Assembly: GCA_019925795.1 (NCBI GenBank)
Contig: CM034314.1
Span: forward strand, 31,675,774 to 31,739,773
Origin: Dendrobium chrysotoxum
Taxonomy: Eukaryota; Streptophyta; Magnoliopsida; Asparagales; Orchidaceae
Length of the DNA stretch: 64,000 nt
Direction of reading: 5' to 3'
Positions 35,941 through 48,290 of the stretch are shown one piece after another. The notes beneath the pieces are model-generated. The model saw only the letters and a program-made list of their open reading frames with translations. It had not been told where the DNA came from and made no database searches. The translations under genes were made by a program, and so were the position numbers. Positions within the stretch are counted from its first letter, which is position 1, and every line of letters starts with the position of its first letter.

Positions 35941-36000
35941 CGGACCCAAGGAGCTCATAGCGGATCCAAGGAGCTCGTAGCGGATCCAAGAAGCTTATAA
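35941..36000 (+). repeat. Three 20 bp tandem repeats after hairpin 2
   Basis: Three exact-length units, CGGACCCAAGGAGCTCATAG and two variants. The same occurs at 53798-53857 in the 3' LTR. Confidence 0.85.
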
Positions 36001-37216
36001 AAGAAAGAAGACAAAGAAGTGAAGATGAAGAAAATGAAGAAATGAAGATAAGAAGAAAAGTATATCCCATTTTGAAATCACTTGCGTCAGTCTTAGGATT
36101 AGAATTCGGGTTTGTTGTTAGTGGTGCCCAGCCACTTTACTTTTTCAGCAGACCCTGGGTTGTAAATAAACTGGACATTGGACATTTTATTTTTGGATAA
36201 TTTAATTTGAGTGTTACATTATTTGTGCAGTAGTTTTTTTTAGGACTCTTGCATGTCGTGTTTTGTCTTAGCCTGGATACGAATCAGAGTGTTTTTTTGG
36301 TAAGGACCACGATAAACCTTTTCTACTTGAAATTTAAAATAAAAATTATTAGGCTCTCATAGAAACTCTAATGAATCTAAGAAGTAAGCTTGGACCGCCG
36401 AGAGTCAGCATAAGCATATTATTACTTTCTCTTCCTTGTTAGGTACCTCCCCACCTGCGGGTTCTAGCAGACCACCTGGCCTAATAGGGTGTAGTTCTGT
36501 CAAGGGGATGTTGTGCAATCTCTAGTGAAAAATCTATTTTCTAGGCCTGATTTTAAAACTGCTTCATAAATTATTTTATGCATTCGAGTCAATTAGCATG
36601 CATAGCATTAGATACAAATTAAAGGAGTCTAAAATTTTAATTGCATTATGCTCTTAGGCATCATTTACCCTATACAAGTAAAGGGGCCAATAAGGATTTG
36701 TCTTAGATGTCGGCCCCGATTCCTCAAAACTTAAATAACGTCCCTACCCATCTTTCATAAGAGACTGGACACATGGTTTTAAAGCGCCTAGGTGGTTAGC
36801 TGGCTCCACAATCTAGGCTGGGGTAAGTCCAGATTTGCACTTCATTAGTTAGGTTCGGGTCACTACTTTGTAGTACCCAATTTAGATTTAGGTTCTGAGG
36901 TAGATTTGTGAATTTTAAGTTCTCACCCTTCGGGAATAAAATCCCAAATTTCTAATAAAATGTCAACTCAAACTTAAAAATTTCTCTCTTAAAATGTAAA
37001 GCGCAACATAGGGTAGATTGAAGTTTCCTCTGAGCTTCTCAGAATCTGGTGTCTCTTACTTTTCTTCCTTTGATTCGTTAATAACTGTTCAATGTTGAGT
37101 TTTCTCCTTGAAAATTCTGACTTCTTTACTTGTCTTCTACTTTGTAATCAGAGGGTATGAAATCATTGCTTTAATCGAGAGTTTTCTTAAGAGTACCGCT
37201 CCTAAGATGTAATTAA

Positions 37217-37238
37217 CTATAGGGGCTTGCCCCTATAG
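37217..37238 (+). repeat. 10 bp perfect hairpin in Ogre-A 5' LTR
   Basis: Arms CTATAGGGGC and GCCCCTATAG around TT, about 550 bases before the LTR end. The identical copy is at 55075-55096. Confidence 0.85.
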
Positions 37239-37792
37239 GGATTTGAGAACCCCAGATTAAAAATAAACCTTATTTTATTCTTATAAAACAAGGGAAAAAT
37301 CTTCGAGAGCGCAGACATATTTTAAAATCTCATTTCTAATTTTAAATATATTCATAGAATATTATCATTATCTTTCCAGGTAATATAATATTCTATTTAT
37401 TATATTCAATTTTAGAAATGATGACTTTTGTAAAATGCATTCTTTCTTTTGGGTGTTTTTGAAGAATGTTATGTTTGTCTTTTTAGATGATACAATATTC
37501 TTCTTATTACACCTAAATAAAGGAATTGATGAACTTTTCAAAACTTCATTTCTGTTTTTAAACATATTCTATAGAATTTTTATAATAATCTTTCGAGATG
37601 ATATGTTATTCTCTGAATCGTGTTTGATCACAGAAATGTCATTTTTCAAAACCCTATTTTGATATTGAATCCATTATGGAATATTGTGTCAGTCTCCCGA
37701 GACTGTACTTTATTCTTAATGTAGTATTCGATTACAAACTAGGAGAAATCAAAATCTGTGTGGGGACATAAATTTTTCCACCAAGGTTTTTC

Positions 37793-37811
37793 TGGCGACT
37801 CCGCTGGGGAT
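37793..37811 (+). promoter_or_regulatory. Ogre-A primer-binding site (tRNA-Arg type)
   Basis: TGGCGACTCCGCTGGGGAT, a close complement of plant tRNA-Arg 3' ends as I recall them, and the class of primer reported for Ogre elements. Confidence 0.75.
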
Positions 37812-38319
37812 CAATCGTCTCTCCATCTTTAGCAGTGATTCATACTTTTACATTGGTAGTCCCCTATGTTCTGCATAGGTTGTAACTACCCTTCTTCCCC
37901 CGGTTATTTTATTCATTTCATTCTTGGATAATTTGGCCGATATCTAAAAATTTTTGGAGGTCTTATTTTGGACCCCCGTTAGAATATCGACGGGAAGTTC
38001 CTTTAACGACCTTTTGGTTTAAATAATTAAAAAATATATATATAAATCCATACGTGCTAACTCAAACGTTGCAGTTACATTTCTATTTTAGCTTGATGTT
38101 TTACTTAGCACTGGGTCCAAATTCTTAAAGTGAAAATTGAAACACTAAATAATATTCATTTTTATCTCAACATTATGTATTGCAGTTATATTTTAGTATA
38201 ACTCAATATATATGCAATGAGATAAGATTTGAATTATTTAGTTGGGTTAATTAAACTTTTGCAATTAAAATACTTTATTCAAAAAACTAATTCAAAATTT
38301 TTCTTAAATTTCAGGAAAA
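37812..38319 (+). other. Ogre-A leader between primer site and ORF1, no gene
   Basis: AT-rich untranslated leader. No ORF, and no repeat stands out. Confidence 0.7.
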
Positions 38320-39506
38320 ATGACATGTAAACTAATCTTTTCCCTGTCGGATAATATGAACTTGGCCTACAATCCTTTTGCTGACGGAAGTATAATCAAA
38401 TTTGGAAAAGGATTTGAGGATTTGCAGTTGTCTGTTAGTGGACCTGAGTTCACTATTGTCCCACCTGCTGAAATTACAAACCAGAAGCCTGTTCTAGAAT
38501 TCACTTTGGGATGTAGTTCTCAAACTGCCCTTGTAGCCCCTAGGCCCTCAGTGTTTGCTAGAATAGAACAACCCAATCAGGATCAAAAACTCAAGTCAGT
38601 TGTTATAGCAGACACTGCTGTTCCTTTCAGTGCCCCTAGTCAGTTTGAAATGGGTTCCTCTTCTAACATGTCGACGATCATTACTAAAACTCAAAGGAGA
38701 AATAAGAATCGTCGTATCAAGAGAAGAATGGAAAAATTGGGATTATCAAGTAAGAATGAGCAAACTCCTGCTACCTCTCCACATCTTAGTGGTAGTAGGT
38801 TCCATCTTCTCTTCGCTGCTGATGGAGAGGAAGATGTGAGGAAGATTGCCCGCTCAGCCCCTACTGCTGTTGGAAAGTCTGCCACTAAGCCAGTCAAAGA
38901 TAAGGAAACACACATGCAGAATATGGTAAGGGCAATAGTCCAAGAGTGTGCAGATAATCATTTCCAAACTAAGGGTTTTTGAGATATATGAAAAGGATGA
39001 TCAATGAAAGGATCGAAGAAGAAACCTCGAGTCAGAAGAATACTGGAGCCCGGGTAGTGGGTCTGTCGAGGGCAAGAGATGGTAAAAGAAAATTTAAACC
39101 TGTTGTAATCTCTGCACTCACTGACGGATACCCTAGGGAACCGAAGAAATCTCACAGAAAGACAGACAGTATTATTTTGACTGATGTGTCGGGAAAGTCC
39201 ATGAGTATTCAACATGTTGCCCAAAAAACCAACCGTTAGTTGTCCCCTTCTTCTGCACCGCCACAGGGTCCTGGAAAGATACAATGTTATTCTCATATCC
39301 ATTCTTCTCCCCGGATAGATAGGCACCCCTCTAGGGGTCCTTCTTCATCTTCTTATCATGATGTAGAACGGTTGGAGCTAACAAACCAACCCTCTCCAAC
39401 ATCAGCTGAGAAGAAGATTAGGAGACCCAAAGAGGAAGTTGCTTCTCTTGTAGTGGCTTTACGTGAAAAGCCGGTAGAAGAACCCCAAAGTAGAAGAGAA
39501 ACTTGA
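38320..39506 (+). pseudogene. Ogre-A ORF1, unknown function, frameshifted
   Basis: ATG at 38320 opens 220 codons ending in TGA at 38980-38982. The coding then continues in another frame (38979-39506), with one TAG near 39237. The sequence has proline/serine-rich stretches, a basic patch (RRNKNRRIKRRMEKLG, about 38695-38745) and no enzyme motif I recognise. An extra ORF of unknown role ahead of gag is a hallmark of Ogre elements and this position fits. The basic patch could bind nucleic acid or act as a nuclear signal (inference). Broken by a frameshift. Confidence 0.7.
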
Positions 39507-39525
39507 AATTAACCCTCCAGATCAT

Positions 39526-41230
39526 ATGGACTGTGAAAGATATGTTCCTGTTGATCCCCATGATGTTTCCGGAAGGTCTATAGAGGAGATGCTAGGTGAA
39601 CTGAAAAATAGCATTAAAGATCTGGAGGATGAAGAAGCATTAAACTTTGACTTAGATCAAGATGACAAGTTAGATGATGCAGTAGTCGATGTCCTTATGG
39701 TGGAAACAAGGAGATCAGCTCATAATGATCAAGCTGAAGATGCTGGAATACAGGACATCGTAGTCGAGGAAGGTATTACGCCGGACTTAACTCAACATCT
39801 TATACAACAGCTAAAACAAAAGGATGAGTAGATCTCAAGTATGGAGAAGAAGATAGAGGAAATGATGGCCACTATGGCATCCTTCCAATGTCAGTGTCCT
39901 TTACCACCATGAGCACAGGTTGAGTCATCTCAACCCGAGTTTGTTCAGGTGGTAGGAAAGAAAGAGATAATTGAGGCCGTAGAAGAGCACCAATCAGATC
40001 CAGAAATCAAAGCCTCTCAATCAAAAGAGCTAAAGTAGATGGTGGAAAGACAAGTGAGGGAAGCATTAGCTGAGTCACAGAGTGCGTCATATACCCTAAA
40101 GGGTAGACCCTACCCAGAGGAGTTTGATGCAGTTCCCTACATAAAGGGATTTGTGCCCCCCTCATTCAAGATCTTTGATGGTACTGGAAACCCTAGACAG
40201 CACATAGCATACTTCCGAGCCAGTTATTACAACGTTAGGGGAAGTGATGCTTTTCTCTTTAGGCAGTTTGTTAGTAGCCTATCAGGGGTGGCTTTTGACT
40301 AGTATGCAGATTTACCCGATAGTTCAGTGCATAGTTTTACAGAGCTAGAAAATATGTTTATCAAGTGGTTTACAGGCAGTCAACATCACGTTACAGTTGG
40401 GGATCTTATCATAGAAAAGTAGAAGCCTGGGGAGAAGCTGGTTGATTATATACTAAGGTGGAGGAATTTGAGCATGAAGTGCGAACCTCAATTGCAGGAG
40501 CAACTCACGATTGAGATTCTGCTTAAGAATATTCATGGATCGGTAGCCTTTCTTTGAAAGGATTTACCATCAAGACTTTGAAAAACTGCTCAATAAAGCC
40601 TCCAGCCTACAAGAAGAAGCTTCGCAGTTCACCATCCTTACTGATCAGTCCTCTTCAGATCCTAAAAAGCTGAAACCCCAGAAGGTCTTTGAGAAGAAAT
40701 ATGGGATTATGTCAGCTGTGGATAAGGAAAAGTAGCCAATGAAAATTCAGGCAGAAAATCCCCCTTCACAGTTCTACAGTTAGCAGTATCTGAGGCCTCA
40801 GTATACATCACCACAGTATTAGAAACAATATTCGCCACCGCAAGCTCAGCCACAATTTAATCAACAACGGCCTTACCTTACTTCAGATGAAAGAAGGGAG
40901 AATTAGAAGATATTTAATGCACTGATTGGCAAGGCGTACCCCTTTAAAAAGGAGGCTTTAAAGAGGATATTCAAAAATCTTCTAAAAAAGCCAGACTTTA
41001 AATTGCCTGCCCCTAGGAGGCCAGAAAAAGTGGGTAAGTCTGATCAGCTCAATTATTGCCCTTACCATCAGATGTTGGGTCATCAGCTTGAAGACTGTGT
41101 TACTTTTAAGGAGTGGCTTGACAGGAATATAAAATTAGGAGCGATAGTGATTCCCAAAGAATACTTAGTGGATCCGGGGTAGGGATCAGCTAAGTGTGTG
41201 ACTCAAGTCTTTGGGAGCTCAGAAGCCTCT
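39526..41230 (+). pseudogene. Ogre-A gag, decayed
   Basis: An acidic segment (39526-39831) and a short coiled-coil-like stretch (from 39841) lead into the capsid-like core: YPEEFD, PPSFKIFDGTGNPRQHIAYF and FVSSLSG (40117-40302), typical of Ty3/gypsy retrotransposon gag. TAG stops follow VAFD (40300) and IIEK (about 40420). The frame shifts near 40556 and continues to a Tat-style zinc motif, CPYHQMLGHQLEDC (about 41057-41098). Gag would build the particle and bind RNA. At least six stops plus a frameshift inactivate it. Confidence 0.85.
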
Positions 41231-41402
41231 CCAGGTTGATCTGATAGTTTCAGAAGGTGATGTAGAGATGACTCCACCTTCAGAGCTTAAGGGAGCCTAA
41301 GTCAGCCAGGGTCCTATAGTTCAGGAGAAGGAGGATACCAGAGATTGTTTTGTTACTTTTAGTAGTGTTAATCATGATGTATCTAGTAGAGTTGTATTTT
41401 CT

Positions 41403-43280
41403 ATGGATGGGGAGACTGTTATCCTCAATCCTCTTATCTTAGATGACTTTTATTTTATTTCATGTGATGATGTCAAATCAATGAAAAAGGATTCTGTGTA
41501 TATCTTGTCTATTTCTGATAGCGATGTTACGGATGACTTAAAAAATATACTTGAAAATGATTCTCTTAACAATCAATTTAATTTGGAAGAATTAAAACAT
41601 TCTCTTGGTTATTATTCAGATAGTGATGCCCCTGCTCTTGATTTGCACGATACGCCTATCTGTATTGAAGCAGAGATGTCAGATTCTGAGAATTTAACAG
41701 AAGTATAATCAGAGTTAGCTGAGGTCAAAGTAGATAATTCACATGTCACTTCTTCTGAAGAGATAATGCAAATCAAACTTCATAGCGGCAAAGTGCTACC
41801 ACCTCAAGCTTCTTCTGGAGATAAAGGGAAGTAAGTTGTTGACGAACCAGAGTCTTCTCTTCCACCTCGGCCCGTTCCTCTTTCGGGTCCAGTTGAGAGT
41901 GGACTATCCAAGGTCGATTACAATGTCCTAGCTCACCTCAGGAAGCTGCCTGCCAAACTGAGCATTTATGATGCTCTGATCCTTTCTAAAGAAATGTGGG
42001 AAGCTTTAGTCAAAGCTCTGCTAGATTCAGATATTTGCATGGCCCAGTTAGCAGCTACACAGCCTGATGAAGCTCTTTGTTCCAAATGAGTTCCTGAAAT
42101 TTCTTTTTCTGATAAAGATCTATGTATAGGGTTGGCTAATCATAACCGTCCACTATACATAACAGTAAACATAGACAACTTCAGATTTTCATGTATCCTG
42201 GTTGATCCTGGTGCATCAGTTAATATTATGACTCTCAGAACTCTCGCTTATTTGAGAATAGACGTTCGTAAGCTCAGTTCAGACAAAATGATCTTACGAG
42301 GGTTTAACGAAAATGGCGAGAGGGCTTTGAGTTCAGTTACTCTGTTGTTGGAGATTGAATAATTCAAAACTGAAGCAAAGTTTTATATTATAGACTCTCC
42401 AATATCTTTTAATGCTCTTCTAGGTAGACCCTAGCTTCATAAATATAGGATGGTTCCTTCCTCCCTACCTCAGTGCATTAAATACATCAGAGATGGTGTT
42501 GAGCACTGTATTAAGGAAGATTTGCAACCATTCTCAATTCATGAAGTAGGAATTTATGAAGATGCCGCCTATTATTTGCCTAAAAAGCAAAATGTTCCTG
42601 AGAATCTCAAGTTGGCCAAAAGTGAAATTGCACTTGAAAAGGAAAATGAAAAAGAAAAAGAAAAAGAAGAAAATAGATATGAAGAATATCCTTGCCTTGA
42701 AGATAGCATCCGCTGGCATCCTGCTCCTCCCTCACAAAGAGGTGGTAGGATTACCTAATGGGGGCGAGGTAGAGGTAGAAGATGGCAAAATTATGAAAGT
42801 GCAATGTATGAAATCATACAAAACCAAACTCCTACGATGCACATTGATTTAGAATCTGACTCAGATGATGAATCATGTGTATCAAAGGATGAAAATAGCA
42901 ACAAGAGGCCGAAATTTGAGATCTCCTTAGAACATGACAAAGACGATGATAAATTTAAGGCAAAAATAGAGGATGATTCAGATTTATCTACCTATGAAAA
43001 GCTTAAAGGATATGTGAAGACTTTAGCTCTAACCCCACTATCTCAAGATAGTATAGCCGGGTTGGTAGTTAAGGTTTCACCTGCGTTGAGCGATGATTGT
43101 AAAACTCCTAAGTTTATTCCTTCTTCTAGCAATAATGTTGAAACTGATGTACACATTGATGATCCTTTGATGAATGAAATAGTGGAACTCCCTTTTGATT
43201 GGTATCCTTATGGTGTTAAAAATTTAATTGAGCAAGGTCTAACCCCATCTACTTGGACTAAATGTCAAGCAGTCCTTTGA
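41403..43280 (+). pseudogene. Ogre-A protease and linker, decayed
   Basis: One frame runs nearly through, with stops near 41706, 41833, 42088, 42360, 42432 and 42757. An acidic N-terminal part is followed by VLAHLRKLPAKLSIYDAL (about 41928-41981), a stretch I associate with Tat/Ogre polyproteins. Next comes the aspartic protease around VDPGASVNIM (42202-42231) and LLGRP (42418-42432). The C-terminal linker has a lysine/glutamate run (42630-42690) and acidic repeats. The frame meets that of RT near 43265, and coding similarity appears to continue across, so I see a frameshift rather than an obvious intron. Confidence 0.8.
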
Positions 43281-46200
43281 AAACCTTTGGAATACTGAAT
43301 ACTATAAACCAAAGTCAAGGGTATGATTGGGCTTTAGTACTGTTTATCCATTTGATGATGATGATTACTGCTTGGTGATAACTAACAATCTAGGATCTGA
43401 TCGTCTCTTTATGAAGGACATTGAAATTCTAAAAGAATTTTGTCTAGAAACTTCACATGATTTGGATGACTTTCAAGTTAAGGAGGCACCTCCCGAACTT
43501 GAGGAGGAAATCCAATTAACTGTTGATGAACTGAAAGAAATTAACCTTGGTAATGAAGAAAATCCACGTCCGACTTTCATAAGTGCCTTATTGAATGAGG
43601 ATGAGTCAACTAACTTAGTTAAGTTGCTTTCAGAGTTTAAGGATTGCTTTGCTTGGAGCTATGACGAGATGCCTGGATTATCTCCAGAAATAGTAGTCCA
43701 TAAACTTGAAATTCAACCTGACATGATCCCTGTGAAGCAAGCTCCACGACGCATGCGCTTAGAAATTGAACAACAAGTGGTGACTGAAGTTAAAAAACTA
43801 ATCGATACAGGCTTTATTCAAGAGGAAAAATACCCCTCTTGGTTGGCTAGCATCGTCCCAGTAAAGAAAAAGAAAGGTCAAATTCACGTATGCATCGATT
43901 ATAGGGATCTGAATAAGGCTTGTCCAAAAGATGAGTTCCCGTTGCCTATACCGGAACTCATGGTAGACATCGCCTCTGAGCATGCAATTTTCTCTTTTAT
44001 GGATGGTTCATCTGGATATAACCAAATCAAGATGGCTCCTGAAGATGAAAAATTCACTGCCTTCAGAACACCTATAGGGGTCTTCTATTACAAAGTCATG
44101 CGCTTTGGACTTAAGAATGCTGGTGCAACCTACCAGCGAGCTATGACCCGAATCTTTGATGATTTAATACACCAATAGGTGGAATGTTATATCGATGATT
44201 TGGTAGTCAAAAGTTGCCAAAGGGAAGACCACCTTCATGATCTGAGAATCATTTTTGAAGGGTTGCACCGCTACGATCTAAAGACGAATCCCTTGAAATG
44301 TGCTTTCAGAGTTACTTCAGGGAAATTCTTAGGATTCGTAGTGAGACACCGAGGCATAGAAATTGATCCTTCTAAAATAAAAGCCATCTTAGATATGCCA
44401 CCTCCTAAAAGTCTTACCCAGTTAAGATCTCTTCAGGGTAGTTTGGCATACCTACGAAGATTCATTTCCAACTTGTCTGGTAGGTGTCAACCATTCGCTG
44501 CTTTGTGTAAGAAAGATGCATGATTTCATTGGGATGAAAAGTGCCAAAATGCATTTGAAAGCATAAAGCAGTATTTGTTAACGCCACCAGTTTTAGCAGC
44601 TCCTATCCCTGGAAAATCCTTAATACTTTACACCGCAGCCTTAGACAGTTCTCTTGGCGCCTTGTTAGCCCAAACTAATGAGGAAGGAAAAGAGAACGCA
44701 CTTTACTACTTGAGTAGATGACTTCTGCCAACTGAAGCTAATTATCCACCTATTGAGAAACATTGTTTAGCTTTGATTTTTGCTGCCCAAAAATTAAGGC
44801 ATTACATGTTAGCTCATAAAATCAATCTCATCTCTAGAGTCAATCCACTCCAATACCTGATGACTCGTCCTACATTGTCAGGATGCTTAGCGAAGGGGTC
44901 AATGTTTCTACTCCATTTTGATATCACATTTATACCATTACGTACTATCAAAGGTCAAGCCGTAGCTGACTTCTTAGCAGCACACCCGATCCCTACTGAA
45001 TCCCCTCTGAATGAGGATCTCCCTGATGAACAAATTATGAATTTAGAGAAGCAGGAAGGAAATACTTGGGAATTATAATTTGATGGTGCCGCATCTTCAC
45101 AAAATATTGGGGAACCCCAGGAGATAATCCCAGGGAAAGCCAGTATTAGGTTTGTTTTTATAACCCCTGAAAAGGGGTTGTTGCATTATTCTTACCATTT
45201 ATTAGAGCCTTGCACTAATAATGAGGCCAAATACGAAGCTCTAATAACTGGTATAGAATTAGCAATATCAATGGAAATCAAAGAAATCAAGATCTTTGGA
45301 CATTCACAACTTATCATCATTCAAGTTGTTGGTATTTACAAAGTCTTGAAACCAAAACTTTTTTCGTATCATCAGTACACTATGAAACTTCTTGAGCAGA
45401 TTCTGAGCATAACCTTATATAGGATACCCCGTGGAAGAAATTCTATGGCGGATGCCCTTGCAAAGCTCATAAAGGAATTAGCCTGTATAGAAGAAAAGTC
45501 CATTTCTATAGAAGTTCAAGGTCGCAAGGTCTTGTCTCCTATAGACTTGGAATACATCAATAAAAAATTTCCTTCTGAGGGTAAGATTGTTCTTGCCATT
45601 AATGATGAGACGGTTGACTAGAGACAACCTTTCATTGACAATTTGCAAGAAAGCAAACTCCCTCAAGAGAAATCTGTCATAGATCAAATTAAGACAAGGG
45701 CTCTTTCTTACACGCTAATAAATGGCATTTTGTACCGCCGATCTTTCAATCAATTGTGGTTACATTGTCTTAGTAAATAAGAAGCCCAAAGGATCGTGAC
45801 CGAGGTACATGCGGGATTGTGTGGTGCCCCCCAATCTGGCCCCAAAATGAAGATGAAAATCAAGAGACTGGGATATTACTGGCCCTCAATGATTGATGAC
45901 TGTATGTCTACTGCACGTCGTTTCCACCAGTCTCAAGTACATGGTGTAGTCCTGCACCAACCTCCTAATATTCTGCATCCAATGATCGCTTCGTGGACTT
46001 TTAAAAGTTGGGGCACGGATATTATTGGCCCTATCGATCCTCCCTCTTCTAAAGGTCACCGGTTCATTCTAGCAGCAACAGACTACTTCTCAAAATGGGC
46101 GGAGGCTGTTCTACTACGAGAAGTTAAAACTCATAATGTGATCCAATTCTTAAGAGACCATATTGTATATCGATTTGGCATTCCTCATCGAATTATATCC

Positions 46201-46869
46201 GATAATGGTCCTTCCTTCAAGAGCACCAAAATGAATAATTTTTCTAAACGTCATAATATTGATTGGAGGTATTCCACAAGCTACTACCCACAGGCGAATG
46301 GATTGGCAGAGGCCTTCAATAAGACGTTAGTAGGAATTCTAAAGAAAATCTTAGAGTACAATAAGCGAAAGTGGCATGAAAAGTTAGGGGAGGCTTTGTG
46401 GGCTTATCGAACTACATGTAGAACCCCAACTCAGTCTACACCATTTGCTTTAGTCTTCAGGGCTGAGGTTGTTCTCCTTTTAGAGGTGCAGCTTCCCTCT
46501 CTTAGAGTTGCAATTAACAATAGTATTACATCTGAACAGAATGCCCGACTTCATTTAGAAGAACTCGAAGGTTTAGAAGAGAAGCGATTGCAGGCTCAAC
46601 AAAACCTCGAGTTATATAAATCCCGTATGGCTCAAGCACATGATAAAATGGTCCGTCCTAGAACCTTTCGAGTAGGAGAGTTGGTGTTGGTCTTACGTAG
46701 ACCTATCCTAACTCATCGAAGGTTTGGTGGTAAATTTGAGCCTACATGGGATGGTCCTTTTGTGGTGGAGAAAGTCTACCATGGGGGATCTTACCAATTA
46801 GTGGATTGTAAGGGTGATCGTCCTATATTGCCTATCAATGGGCGATATCTTAAGAAATATTATGTGTAA
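43273..46869 (+). pseudogene. Ogre-A RT, RNase H, second RNase H and integrase, decayed
   Basis: A single frame to TAA at 46867-46869, with in-frame stops near 43324, 44176, 44521, 44719, 45076, 45619 and 45778. RT (about 43700-44420) has IDYRDLNKACPKDEFPLP, FMDGSSGYNQI and the catalytic YIDD (44188-44199). The first RNase H is at 44521-45050. The second RNase H (about 45070-45480), a Tat-lineage trait, has FDGAAS and NNEAKYEAL, but histidine replaces the expected acidic residue in GHSQLI (about 45301). Integrase (45796-46869) keeps DD-E candidates in GTDIIGP, ISDNGPS and GLAEAFN, while the zinc-binding HHCC region has lost its cysteines. The enzyme set would copy and insert the element. This copy cannot. 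Confidence 0.88.
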
Positions 46870-47329
46870 TGACGTCGTTATGAAGATTTGCAATAAAATT
46901 ACAAAATTTTCAGCATACACGTTGTTCTAAAAGCTTATGAATGTGACATATACTGGGTCCAAGTAGTTTTTTATATTTTTGAAAATCAAAATTGAAAGAT
47001 TTCAAAATTTGAAATAACTTAGATTGTTCTATAGTTTATTGTAGAATTATCCTTTTATTTATTTCCTTTCTTCACTTGTGATGATTCGATATAAAAAATA
47101 TAATCCACAGTGGATTATTTGTAAGTTATAAAGATCATTTATAATGAGGGAGAAAGCAAAATTTTCAATCTAGAAATTTTAAGCTCATTCTTTTGAATGG
47201 TTTTCTCTTCCCTTCTAGAAAGTGGCATATACAAAAGCTTTTGTACATCTAATAGAATATTTGCAAGTTGTTAATGCCATTTATGATGAAAGGAAGATTT
47301 AAAATCTTAAAGAAACTAAGTTTTCACTA
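46870..47329 (+). other. Ogre-A 3' UTR before the tandem array, no gene
   Basis: AT-rich sequence after the integrase stop. No feature seen. Confidence 0.7.
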
Positions 47330-48290
47330 AAAGTTCGCATCCGTATTAAATCCGTGTTTAGGTCTAAGTTCGCTTTTACGGCATCCGACTGACTTTCCGC
47401 ATAAGTCCGCTTTTACGGCAGCCATCAATTTTAAATCTGTCTTTAGGTCTAAGTCCACTTTTATGGCATCCTACTGACTTCCCGCATAAGTCCGCTTTTA
47501 CGGCAGCCATCAATTTTAAATTCGTCTCTAGGTCTAAGCCCGCTTTTACGGCATCCTACTGACTTCTGGCTTAAGTCCGCTTTTACGGCAGCCATCAATT
47601 TTATATCCGTCTTTAGTTCTAAGTCCATTTTTACGGCACCCTACTGACTTCCGGCATAAGTCCGCTTTTACGGCGGCCATCAATTTTAAATCCTTCTCTA
47701 GGTCTAATCCCGCTTTTACGTCATCCTACTGACTTCTGGCTTAAGTCCGCTTTTACGGCAGCCATTAATTTTAAATCCGTCTTTAGGTCTAAGCCTGCTT
47801 TTATGTCATCCTACTGACTTCTGGCTTAAGTCTGCTTTTACAGCAGCCATCAATTTTAAATCCATCTTTAGGTCTAAACCCGCTTTTATGGCATCCTACT
47901 GACTTCTGGCTTAAGCCCGCTTTTATGGTAGCCATCAATTTTAAATCCGTCTCTAGGTCTAAGCCCGCTTTTACGGCATCCTACTGACTTCTGGCTTAAG
48001 TCCGCTTTTACGGCAGCCATCAATTTTAAATCCATCTCTAGGTCTAAGCCCGCTTTTACGGCATCCTACTGACTTCTGGCTTAAGTTCGCTTTTACGGCA
48101 GCCATCAATTTTAAGTCCGTCTCTAGGTCTAAGCCCGCTTTTACCGCATCCTAATGACTTTTGGCATAAGTCCGCTTTTACGGCAGCCAACAATTTTAAA
48201 TCTGTCTATAGGTCTAAGTTCGCTTTTATGGCATCCTACTGACTTCTAGCTTAAGTTCGCTCTTACGACAGCCATTCTCAGAATTAGATA
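47330..48290 (+). repeat. 85 bp tandem repeat array in Ogre-A 3' UTR
   Basis: AAGTCCGCTTTTACGGCAGC-type unit starts fall every 85 bases: 47405, 47490, 47575, 47660, 47745 and onward to 48255, about 11 units. Each unit has two related halves (about 48 and 37 bases), both containing (G/C)TCCGCTTTTACGGCA or CCCGCTTTTACGGCA. It is therefore a higher-order repeat of an older short one. Confidence 0.95.

Larger units (their letters stand above)
30873..37783 (+). repeat. Ogre-A 5' LTR (6.9 kb)
   Basis: Starts TGTTGACCTTATT and ends TTTTTCCACCA nine bases before the primer site. Its contents, in order: AT-rich start; a GC-richer block with many CCT/TCC runs (31460-31760); a CT-rich block (31820-31920); a TG microsatellite (32495-32513); the C-depleted block (about 33000-33900); a CT run (33931-33985); AT-rich sequence (34600-35200); paired hairpins (35803-35930); 20 bp repeats (35941-36000); a covarying hairpin (37217-37238). 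I see no gene. ORFs in it are by-products of composition. Confidence 0.92.

Noticed and set aside
43240..43330. Possible Ogre intron between protease and RT
   Set aside because: The RT-frame coding signal continues upstream of the protease-frame stop, so a simple frameshift explains the change of frame. No convincing splice pair was seen here.
47330..48290. CRISPR-like array
   Set aside because: Contiguous 85 bp tandem units without unique spacers, inside a plant retrotransposon.
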